64,000 nucleotides of DNA from Archilochus colubris (taxonomy: Eukaryota; Chordata; Aves; Apodiformes; Trochilidae): the NCBI GenBank assembly GCA_023079485.1, contig CM041090.1, forward strand, positions 6,632,519-6,696,518, read 5' to 3'. The notes beneath the pieces are model-generated. The model searched no databases and was not told the DNA's origin. It saw only the letters and a list, made by a program, of their open reading frames with translations. The translations under genes and the position numbers were made by a program. Positions 26,801 to 32,780 of this stretch are shown one piece after another; positions within the stretch are counted from its first letter, which is position 1, and every line of letters begins with the position of its first letter.

Positions 26801-29800
26801 TTTAACTGAAGAAATGATAATATAAGGAAACATAGAATCCTAGAATTTTCAGGGTTGGAAGGGACCTTTAGGATCATCTAGTTCCAAGCCCCCTGCCATG
26901 AGCAGGAACACCTCCCACCAGCTCAGGTTGCTCAGAGCCCCATCCAGCCTGGGCTTAAAAACTTCCAGGGATGGATGGGGCTTCCACCACCTCTCTGGGC
27001 AGCCTGTGCCGGTGTCTCACCACCCTCATGAGGAAGAACTTCTTCCTAACATCCAGTCTAAATCTCCCCTCCTCTAGTTTGAATCCATTCCCCGCAGACA
27101 GAAACATCTGTCCCCTGAGGAATTAGATTTACTCTGTTATTTTATATGGAAATTCTCTCCCTGAAGCATATAATCCTCTCAGGAAAGCATCTTTATTGAT
27201 GATAATAATTTCTGGAAAGCATCTTTATTGATGGCAACTTTGACAGTGACATAAAGGTTAAAATATACAGTAGTCACAAAGAGCTACATATTGTTGAATC
27301 CCACAGAACACAAGTAGTCAGGCACACAGATAAAATCCATCCTGCAAGCTTCCTTTGCTTCCACTGTGAGCATCCTCATGGATAAAACTGAAGATTTTAT
27401 CCTGCTCTTAAACAAACTAATATGCAAAATTAAAAATCCTGATTCTCCCTCCTGTAATTGAGTGCAGATTTGGGTGTTCTCTGAGGTTTTCTGTTGAATC
27501 AGTTTCCAGCTTCTTCCAATGGGTGCACAAACAGACTTTTAGAAGTCTGTAACATCCTTCAGCCTTTCACTGAATGCTGAGTTACTGGTATTAGCTGTCT
27601 GTGGCTACACAGATGGATTTTAAGCAATTTTTATATAATTCTGTTCTTGCAAAAGTTTGCTCAGATTCCAAGCCATCAGCAGTAGCTGTGTAAATGTGGC
27701 ATTCAGAAACACTGAATCTCCATATCTTCAAATCACACAGCTCTTCTGTGGCTGAACGTGCCAATGCAGTGCAGAAGATGCTCAGCTGCTTCCACTCTTG
27801 TAAATGGAGTAGATCTGGCTGTCTCTGGGAAAGTATTTATCCAAGGCTTTAGATTTTAGTGCCTATCTTTGTTTTAATGCCCATAACTTACTGCTTCTTT
27901 TCTTAATCCAGTGCACTATAGCTAGTGAAAGGGAAGAGACGAAATGTGTATGAACGGTAACACTTGGGCTGTGAATGTGGAAAAGTTCTGTGCAACATTA
28001 TATTTTTTCTAGCCTGCAGAGAGCCAAAGATCTCTGACCTGGTGAGACAGAAAGTGCTTCCTATGCAGGTTCAGTCAAGGTGAGAAATTTAAAGAAAAAC
28101 TGTAATTGCTTTTCTCCTCCTCTCCTTTCCAGCCCGTGTATTCAGCCATCCCACAGCTCCTCTGATAACCAGGAACGAGGGGAGGGCTGAGTGGTTTGCA
28201 AGCTGCTGGAGGCAGCCAGGAAGAAATGCACAGTTAGATGTGCAGACTGCTGAGTGATGCTGGATATGGCTTGCAAACTTCTGACAGGCTATGAGAACAG
28301 TCTGAGAAGAGTTCCTTGATGTGAATATAAATATTAAATTTAACATGTGCTGTGCTAGAGAAGGAATGAGTGGAAGAGGAAAGGGTATAGCAATGTAATT
28401 TATTTTCCTTGAGTGCTGTTATTTATCCTTTCACAGATTCTATATGATGAATGCAGTCTGTGTCTCTATCTGTGACCAAAAATGGAATTACCATGTGGAA
28501 AAGGTCCTTACAGCTTTTCTGGATGCAGGCAATACAAGAAATCTCAAAGAAAAATAATTTACTGCAGAATATTTTCAATTTTTTTTTCACTAGATATGTG
28601 CTTTTAAACGTTAGCACAAGGACATATCCTAAATGAAAAAAGTTTAAGCACAACAATAGTCGAGCTCATGGTCTGTATCTAGGCTGGTGTATATGTTTAT
28701 TTTATTAATTATCTACCACATTTCAGCTGATCAGTACAGTTTCTAAACGGCAGCTCAGTAATTATTGCAGTTTTGAAATCCCTGTGGTGAGGCATTTATC
28801 TCTGTTAATTGCTAAATCAACTTTATCAAGATAATTTAATCTGAATAGATTCCTAATACTGCCTATTAAAGCATTCACCAGTGAGAATAAATGATAAGAC
28901 AAATTTTCAGTGAAATTTCTTTATTTAAAACCATGGTATCTCACTCCTATTGTCAGTGTTATGAACTGTTCCACATACAGAGGCAACCGACTGCAATCTA
29001 GAAACTGTAGAGTGGAAAAGAAGGAGACAGAAATAGAAAATTTATAAACATATGTGTAAATATATATGTATAGATATAAATAGAAATAAAATAGGTGGGA
29101 TGTAAATGGGAGTATTGCTTAACTACACTGGAATTATATTTTTGTCTTATTAATACATTAGCAATCTTCATATGCTTTCAAGTGATACTTAACACAACTG
29201 GTGATAAAGCTACCGTAATGATCATTTTCATATTATTACGATTATCTTATGTTCTTTGTGCTTTGAAACAGGGAAACACCTTTGCATCAACTTTACTCAT
29301 CTGCATTCAGCAAGCAAAAGCTTGAAATCTATCCAACCAAGAAGCCAGCACTCCCATTTGGAGACCTACCTGCAGGGTACCAGCATCTGCACACTCAGCT
29401 TCAGTACGAGTGCATCTCTCCTTTCTACCGCCGCCTGGGGAGCAGCAGGAGGACTTGTCTAAAGACAGGAAAATGGAGTGGGAGAGCCCCTGTGTGTATC
29501 CCAAGTGAGTCTCCAAGTGGAAAAAAATGCACACATCTCTGGGTGAATAGCAGCACATGGTGTACACTAATCTTAGATAACTAAGGAGTTACAAAATCAC
29601 AGAACCATCAGAGTTGGAAGGGACTTCTAGAGATCACCCAGTCTAACCCCACTGCTAAATCCAGATCACCCAGAGCACATCACACAGGATAATGTTGTGG
29701 GAGGCAGTGTCAAAGGCTTTACTAAAGCCCAGGTAGACAACAGCCACAGCCTTTCCCTCATCCAGTCATCCTGGTCATAGAAGAAGATCAGGTTAGTTAA

Positions 29801-32275
29801 GCAGGACCTGCCTTTCCTGAATCCATACTGGCTTGGCCTGATCCCCTCACACTTGCCATGTGAGTACACTCAAGATGAGCCTCTCCATAATTTTTCCCAG
29901 TGCTGAGGTCAGGCTGACAAGCTTGCAGTTCCCCAGATCCTCCTTCTGGTTCTTCTTGTAGATGAGCATCACATTTGTCTTATTTCCAGTGATCTGGGGC
30001 CTCCCTGTTAACCAGGATTGTTGATAAATGATGGCGAGTAGATTGGCAAGCTCCTCTGCCAGCTGCCTCAATAGTCTCAATAGTTTCCCTCAGCAGTGAA
30101 TCCCATCCAGCCCAATAGACTGTTAATTACAAAGCTGTCCCTCATGCTAACCACTGCAGTCCAGGTTCTTTAGGCACATTCTAAGCAGGAATCAAGAATG
30201 GTGCTCATATTCCTTGGCGGGGAAAAGGTGTCGCTTCATTCTTGGTTGGTGTTTCCTCAGTCTGTGGAAAAGCAGAAAACATCACTCTTCAGAAGACCTC
30301 TATCAGGTGGCCCTGGCAAGCAGCAATTTACCGGATGGTGGATGGGATGAAGGAGAAAAGTCTCCAGAAAGGGACCTGGATCCTTATCTGCAGTGGGGCC
30401 CTGGTGAACGAGCGCACGGTGGTGGCGGCAGCTCACTGTGTCACTGACCTGGGCAAGACCACTGTGCTCAACACAGCAGAGCTCAAGGTGGTTCTGGGGA
30501 AGTTCTACAGAGATGATGACAGGGATGAAAAGACCATCCAGAACCTGCAGGTGAGTAAGTCTGCTGGGAGCAGGAAGTGATAAGCACAGACAGATGCTGA
30601 TCACATCCGTCTTGTGTGAGAAGAAAAAGGCGATCCTTTGAGCAATATATTTTTTTTTACACACTGTTCCTTGAAAGTAATTTCTAGAGACTCAACAGAC
30701 AGAACTGTCATGGCACAGGGAGAGCACATGCTGTAGTTCATTAAATTTCCCTGGCTGTCCAAATCCTATGTTCACCCCCTAACACAGATCACTAAGAAAG
30801 TAGCTCAGATGCCACGGGTCAGAATGTCTTGAGTAATACTGCCACAGTAAAAGTAGGAGAGATGCCAGCTACTGTCAAAAGTGATTAGCATAATTTATGA
30901 AGGAAAGATTTGTGCTCTAGATCCTGATTTGATGCCACGAGCACATTTTACATCTTAGCCCCAGGGCTGTACAGCTCTAAATTCAAAAGAAGTTTATGTC
31001 TGACTCCAGCTCCAAATAGCACCTTAGGCTCACAAGAGCGGTTTTGTTTTCTAAATAAAATTAACAAGGTTGAATGAGGAAAAATATAGAAATTCTGACT
31101 GTGTATCTCTTTCTGTAGTGGAATGTATGTGAGTTAATTAGTTGTACACATATGCATCCTTTTTTCTTTCTTTATTCCTTCTCTAATTCCAGCTTTTCCG
31201 GACTTTTCCTGTATGGAAATAGATATTTCACAGTATTTCCTTATAGGAATCCTACCCCTTCTTGTAGTGGTTTATCCAGGTAACTAGCAGTAAAAGTTTG
31301 GCCCTAATATTATGTAGTGTATTGCTAGTATTCTTTATTTGGTGGGAAGGTGGTTAAGTTTTAGTAAGAAAATAATGATCTAATTCAAAGACACACATCC
31401 CCCCTTCCAGTTCTGAAGGCTGAAGATGACATGGCAGGTAAAATCTTTTTAATAAACAGTGGGAAACTTGAACTCCCAATTTTGCTGCAAATGTCTTTGA
31501 TTGCTTTTCATTAGGAAGAGCTTCATGCAGTAAAGTCATGAAGCCCAAAGCAAACAAAAGGTCAGATGATGCTTGATCCCTCTTCACATTTCTCATCAGT
31601 GTGCACTGTGGTGAAAAAACAGGGGAGAGGAGGGAGAAGTAGGCAGGATAAAAAATGTGGATCAGAGTAGAACGGAGGGAGTGCTGCTGACTTGTCATTG
31701 CTGTTAACTCTACAATTCTTCCTACTGTTTCCTCACAGATTTCTGCCATCATAGTGCATCCCAATTATGACCCTATATTACTTGATTCTGACATAGCTAT
31801 CATAAAACTCTTGGACAAAGCCAGAATCAGCAGTCACGTTCAACCAATTTGCCTGTCATCTGCTCATGACTTGACTACATCCACAGAAGATTTAAAAATA
31901 ATGGTTACTGGCTGGAAAGTCTTGGCTGATATTAAAGGTCCTGGGTACAAGAATGACACAATCCGCATGGGAGCTGTTCAGATGGTGGATTCGCTGTTGT
32001 GTGAGCAGCAGTATGATGATAATGGGATACAAGTCAGCATCACTGACAGCATGTTCTGTGCCAAGCAAGACCACACAGCCTTTTCTAATATCTGCCCTGC
32101 TGAGACTGGTGGGATTGCAGCCATAACTTTGCTGGGAAAAGCATCTCCTGAGCTAAGGTGGCACCTGGTAGGATTAGTGAGCTGGGGTTATGATAAAACT
32201 TGCAGCACAGGACTCTACAGTGGCTATACCAAAGCTTTTCTCTTCAAAGACTGGATTGAGAAGAACCTGAAATAA
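2719..32275 (+). CDS. PAMR1: PAMR1 (inactive serine protease PAMR1), multi-exon gene, 5' exon missing
   Basis: This is the overall span of the PAMR1 coding exons; each exon is listed separately. The exon chain is 2719-2895, 3245-3373, 9680-9794, 11089-11306, 14561-14668, (23156-23326), 25952-26164, 28013-28079, 29272-29504, 30261-30550 and 31739-32275, every junction keeping the frame. Without the extra sushi block the window encodes 694 complete residues. Adding about 25 for the missing exon gives about 720, the length of human PAMR1. Domain order is a Cys-rich N-terminus, CUB, EGF, sushi, linker, sushi and a trypsin-like domain. The family is secreted and was described as regeneration-associated muscle protease; the peptidase domain is catalytically dead. 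Close similarity to the human protein, recalled from memory, runs through all exons, so the gene appears functional. Tandem position before SLC1A2 supports the call. Confidence 0.97.
3245..3373 (+). CDS. PAMR1: PAMR1 exon: EGF/laminin-like cysteine segment
   Basis: The exon encodes [17 protein letters not shown]... ending [15 protein letters not shown], a short Cys/Gly-rich module that resembles the end of an EGF- or laminin-type repeat ([10 protein letters not shown]). The acceptor is ctcag before GCTGCACC and the donor is ATGA followed by gtaagt. Its single trailing A joins GG of the next exon to give Arg, matching human PAMR1 (CMRCGQ). It directly precedes the CUB domain. No internal stop or frameshift is seen. 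Confidence 0.96.
   Translation, partial: AAPFLRTASPAATAPGEENLTTSTSRVSTVQSAELAGMEVTA
5455..5467 (-). promoter_or_regulatory. CTCF-like motif, minus orientation
   Basis: The + strand reads CTCCCTCTGGCGG, which is CCGCCAGAGGGAG on the minus strand. This matches the central part of the CTCF consensus (CCASYAGRKGGCRS) with few mismatches. It sits at the left side of the CpG island. The assignment rests on motif resemblance only. Confidence 0.4.
5725..5738 (+). promoter_or_regulatory. CTCF-like motif, plus orientation
   Basis: The sequence GCGCCAGAGGGCGA matches the CTCF core (YAGRGGGCR) at the key positions. Together with the minus-oriented site 258 bp to the left it forms a divergent pair inside the CpG island. 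The call is motif-based and has not been tested. Confidence 0.45.
6111..6136. repeat. (CAAAA)n simple repeat plus 10-bp duplication
   Basis: A run of CAAAA units at the right flank of the CpG island is followed at 6,141-6,160 by a tandem pair of cagcgttgaa. No function is inferred. Confidence 0.9.
6324..7140 (-). mobile_element. CR1 LINE fragment (3' end), minus orientation
   Basis: The + strand shows the reverse complement of a CR1 3' end. It starts with acagaattagagaattgtcatggttggaa and runs through typical CR1 phrases such as GGGCAGCCCATTCCA, CTTCCTAATATCTAG, GACTTGTTCTCCAGACCCTT and GGCCACCTGAGCATACTGC. The element is diverged, with small gaps, and truncated at its 5' end, the usual state of CR1 copies. 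Its right border is uncertain; similarity becomes weak after about 7,060 and a possible further piece (tggtgtcatctg) lies near 7,110. It lies in a PAMR1 intron. Confidence 0.9.
9680..9794 (+). CDS. PAMR1: PAMR1 exon: CUB domain, first half
   Basis: The exon encodes (R)[16 protein letters not shown] through NIELR, the N-terminal half of the CUB domain with its first two cysteines (RCGQ, ARCEW). CUB domains are beta-sandwich modules used for extracellular protein binding. The acceptor is cccttcag before GGTGTGG and the donor is TTAAG followed by gtgggt. The last two bases AG join A of the next exon to form Arg, giving the LRF junction as in human PAMR1. Confidence 0.96.
9795..11088 (+). other. 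PAMR1: PAMR1 intron within the CUB domain
   Basis: This 1.3-kb intron separates the two CUB exons. No repeat family or coding similarity was recognised. It ends in gtgtccttgttccccaag, an AAG acceptor rather than the more common CAG. Confidence 0.9.
11089..11306 (+). CDS. PAMR1: PAMR1 exon: CUB domain, second half
   Basis: The exon encodes (R)[24 protein letters not shown] through [12 protein letters not shown]. The CUB hallmarks are clear: the [10 protein letters not shown] motif, the acidic residues that bind calcium in calcium-binding CUB domains, the third and fourth cysteines (MCQY, FCGNE), the [10 protein letters not shown] stretch and the closing F-E-E. Compared with human PAMR1 only scattered substitutions are seen. 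The acceptor is tccccaag before ATTTTCC and the donor is CTACAG followed by gtaaaa. The trailing G joins CT of the EGF exon to form Ala. Confidence 0.97.
11307..14560 (+). other. PAMR1: PAMR1 intron between CUB and EGF exons
   Basis: A 3.25-kb intron. It holds an A/G-rich purine tract at about 11,780-11,826 and otherwise unique-looking sequence. Longer frames on either strand show no domain I recognise. It ends with the acceptor tttttgctcttcttttatag. Confidence 0.85.
14561..14668 (+). CDS. PAMR1: PAMR1 exon: EGF-like domain
   Basis: The exon encodes (A)[35 protein letters not shown], one complete EGF-like domain in a single exon. Its six cysteines are spaced C-x4-C-x5-C-x9-C-x1-C-x8-C, and it has the usual G-Y-x-G-x-x-C ending. 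The donor is AACT followed by gtgagt. Both borders are phase 1, so modules can be added or skipped here without breaking the frame. In the human-type protein this exon is joined directly to the sushi exon at 25,952. Here an additional sushi exon of matching phase lies between them. Confidence 0.97.
16080..16340 (+). mobile_element. CR1 LINE fragment, endonuclease region of ORF2
   Basis: The + strand encodes [19 protein letters not shown] followed by a PWWD motif, which resembles the avian CR1 ORF2 endonuclease (consensus of the type ICVQSQGYDLIAITETWWD). The flanking DNA phrases upstream (gctcagcactcaaggggcaccatgatgg) also look like CR1 linker sequence. The piece is short, has substitutions at expected residues and is interrupted by a stop after the VLCRNR region. 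It is a dead fragment, and its borders are approximate. Confidence 0.7.
21245..21380 (+). repeat. Probable MIR-like ancient SINE relic
   Basis: The order of blocks follows the MIR core and 3' region: TAACATCCCTGTGAGG, then a T-rich step, GATACAGCTGATGAAGCAACTT, CCATGGCCACAGTTTTATAGCTGA and a closing CATGACCTGCC. The similarity is loose, as expected for an element that predates the bird-mammal split. It was assigned by eye only. Confidence 0.45.
23156..23326 (+). CDS. PAMR1: PAMR1 additional sushi/CCP exon (not in the 720-aa human form)
   Basis: This 171-nt exon encodes a complete CCP module. It reads [18 protein letters not shown], then an FKCNAGYSL segment, [10 protein letters not shown] and a closing HPGC. 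All four sushi cysteines, the GTW tryptophan and the GY before the third cysteine are present, with no stop or frameshift. The acceptor used is gaactgtcag before TGGTGATG and the donor is TGTG followed by gtaagg. The entering T and leaving G match the phase-1 borders of the neighbouring exons, so inclusion adds exactly 57 residues between the EGF and the first canonical sushi domain. Human PAMR1 of 720 residues has two sushi domains, so this would be a third. It may be constitutive, alternatively spliced or a relic; the weak acceptor makes regulated use likely. Confidence 0.8.
23327..25951 (+). other. PAMR1: PAMR1 intron between the additional and the first canonical sushi exon
   Basis: A 2.6-kb AT-rich intron. 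Nothing with coding similarity or a recognisable repeat family was seen. It ends in the long pyrimidine run atttttttcccctatcattag. Confidence 0.85.
25952..26164 (+). CDS. PAMR1: PAMR1 exon: first canonical sushi domain
   Basis: The exon encodes (F)[18 protein letters not shown] through NQPICIK, one sushi/CCP module with cysteines at NCSDP, FFCNNS, RTCQD and PICIK and the tryptophan of GEWSGNQP. The acceptor is tcattag before TTCTAGATG and the donor is AAAG followed by gtagtt. The entering phase accepts either T from the EGF exon or G from the additional sushi exon. It corresponds to human residues of about 278-342. Confidence 0.97.
26778..26803. repeat. Poly(T) tract (T26)
   Basis: An uninterrupted run of 26 T lies 27 bp before the CR1 3' end. 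CR1 elements do not end in poly(A), so this tract is not the tail of that element. It is probably an independent homopolymer and a likely site of length variation. Confidence 0.9.
26831..27120 (-). mobile_element. CR1 LINE 3' end, minus orientation
   Basis: The + strand starts catagaatcctagaatttt and continues GGGTTGGAAGGGACCTTTAGGATCATCTAGTTCC, the reverse complement of the conserved CR1 3' end. It then continues into GCCCCATCCAGCCTGGGCTTAAAAACTTCCAGGGATGG and GAAGAACTTCTTCCTAACATCCAG. It is truncated at about 290 bp. It is relatively well preserved and thus probably younger than the CR1 at 6.3 kb. Confidence 0.93.
28013..28079 (+). CDS. PAMR1: PAMR1 exon: short linker exon
   Basis: This 67-nt exon encodes (A)[21 protein letters not shown](R), the linker between the two canonical sushi modules, nearly identical to the human segment. 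Its cysteine may serve the second sushi domain, whose own exon shows no obvious first cysteine. The acceptor is tattttttctag and the donor is TCAAG followed by gtgaga. The last two bases AG join G of the next exon to form Arg. Confidence 0.95.
28080..29271 (+). other. PAMR1: PAMR1 intron with a homeodomain-motif-rich segment
   Basis: A 1.2-kb intron. At about 28,690-28,870 it holds several TAATTA/TTAATT-type motifs within 180 bp, treated as a finding. The acceptor before the next exon (ttctttgtgctttgaaacag) is only moderately pyrimidine-rich. No coding similarity is seen. Confidence 0.8.
29272..29504 (+). CDS. PAMR1: PAMR1 exon: linker and second canonical sushi domain
   Basis: The exon encodes (R)[18 protein letters not shown] through a [13 protein letters not shown] stretch to [18 protein letters not shown] and [10 protein letters not shown]. 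The second half is the sushi module (cysteines at YEC, RTC and VCIP, tryptophan in GKWSG). It has the [12 protein letters not shown] core that is nearly invariant in PAMR1. The acceptor is gaaacag and the donor is CCCAA followed by gtgagt. The trailing A joins TC to form Ile. Confidence 0.97.
29505..30260 (+). other. PAMR1: Short PAMR1 intron largely occupied by a CR1 element
   Basis: This intron is only 756 bp long and about two thirds of it is CR1 DNA in minus orientation (listed separately). The acceptor is ggttggtgtttcctcag. Confidence 0.9.
29593..30110 (-). mobile_element. CR1 LINE, internally deleted: 3' end joined to reverse-transcriptase piece
   Basis: On the + strand the element opens with the reverse complement of a CR1 3' end (aatcacagaaccatcagagttggaagggac...). 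After about 95 bp it jumps into the reverse-transcriptase domain. Read on the minus strand, this gives [22 protein letters not shown] and, in a second frame, [20 protein letters not shown], then a motif like [13 protein letters not shown]. These are the hallmark CR1 RT segments. A frameshift separates the two parts, and the sequence between RT and the 3' UTR is missing. It is a dead copy within a PAMR1 intron. Confidence 0.9.
30261..30550 (+). CDS. PAMR1: PAMR1 exon: first part of the peptidase S1-like domain
   Basis: The exon encodes (I)[19 protein letters not shown], through [23 protein letters not shown] to [13 protein letters not shown]. It opens the trypsin-like domain. WPWQAAIY matches the first strand, and VVAAAHC carries the catalytic-type histidine (codon 30,434-30,436). 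The normal activation site (Arg followed by IVGG) is absent; TSIRWPWQ stands in its place, as in human PAMR1, so no standard zymogen activation is expected. The acceptor is cctcag before TCTGTGG, the donor is CTGCAG followed by gtgagt, and it ends in phase 0. Confidence 0.97.
30551..31738 (+). other. PAMR1: Last PAMR1 intron
   Basis: A 1.2-kb intron within the peptidase-like domain. No repeat or coding similarity was recognised. It ends with tacaattcttcctactgtttcctcacag. Confidence 0.9.
31739..32275 (+). CDS. PAMR1: PAMR1 terminal exon: rest of the peptidase-like domain and stop
   Basis: The exon encodes [18 protein letters not shown] through DWIEKNLK and a TAA stop at 32,273-32,275. The catalytic-type aspartate is kept in DSDIAIIKL (codon 31,790-31,792). 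The GDSGGP motif of active serine proteases is replaced by AETGGI, with threonine (32,105-32,107) where the nucleophilic serine should be. This is the known reason PAMR1 is called an inactive protease. The C-terminal [10 protein letters not shown] and the FKDWIEKN helix are typical of the S1 fold. Because all 179 codons are intact and close to human, the dead domain is evidently kept for a non-catalytic role. Confidence 0.97.
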   Translation: MSAIIVHPNYDPILLDSDIAIIKLLDKARISSHVQPICLSSAHDLTTSTEDLKIMVTGWKVLADIKGPGYKNDTIRMGAVQMVDSLLCEQQYDDNGIQVSITDSMFCAKQDHTAFSNICPAETGGIAAITLLGKASPELRWHLVGLVSWGYDKTCSTGLYSGYTKAFLFKDWIEKNLK

Positions 32276-32780
32276 AAGCTGTGTCTGGAAATGATATTTC
32301 ATAACTATCATAATATCTCTCTCAGTCCCTGCTACTTTAAGGTTCTCATCTGAGTGATGAGCCATGTCTGCAGTAAGCTTAAGGCAGACAGCCTGGTAGT
32401 TTGTCCTAGGATCAAATGTTCAATAAGGCCACTTTTACTTAACCCATGACAGAGGGTCTTAGTGCATGAGAAGTTTTGCCACATTTCACCTGTCTCCCCT
32501 GGTGGGAGGATGGTGCTCTCCTCCTGAGCCTGACATACAGAAACAGGACAGCAAATTCCGACTGAAATTAATCAGCAATGCAGAGAAATCAGTGGTGAGC
32601 CTCTCCCAAAGATCTGTGTGACCAAGAGGATTAGCAGGCTGGAAGGAATAGCCTGAATTCATTATGGTGAATGAGCTTGTTACGGTATGTACTGTCTATA
32701 TTACCACAGTACAATGTAATCTTTTTCACATCCCAAGTACTTTACACATTTAAATAAACCATGGTTTGTTTTTTTTTTAA
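32276..32780 (+). other. PAMR1: PAMR1 3' untranslated region (inferred)
   Basis: From the stop codon to just beyond the AATAAA at 32,753-32,758. The 3' end of the transcript is inferred from that signal and the T-rich stretch about 12-25 bp after it (tttgttttttttttaaac). An AATAAA also overlaps the stop codon (32,271-32,276) but would leave almost no 3' UTR. Confidence 0.65.
32753..32758 (+). terminator. PAMR1: Polyadenylation signal AATAAA of PAMR1
   Basis: A canonical hexamer within acatttaaataaaccatgg, followed by a U/GU-rich element (tggtttgttttttttt). This is the usual layout of a vertebrate cleavage and polyadenylation site, about 480 bp after the stop codon. Confidence 0.6.

Larger units (their letters stand above)
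26165..28012 (+). other. PAMR1: PAMR1 intron with poly(T) tract and CR1
   Basis: A 1.85-kb intron. It contains a T26 run at 26,778-26,803, a CR1 3' end on the minus strand (26,831-27,120) and a 20-bp direct repeat ggaaagcatctttattgatg at 27,182-27,201 and 27,214-27,233. The remaining sequence shows nothing recognisable. Confidence 0.85.

Noticed and set aside
26778..26803. T26 run considered as the poly(A) tail of a minus-strand retrocopy
   Set aside because: The sequence that would precede such a tail is 27 bp of unknown DNA and then a CR1 3' end, which does not carry poly(A) tails.
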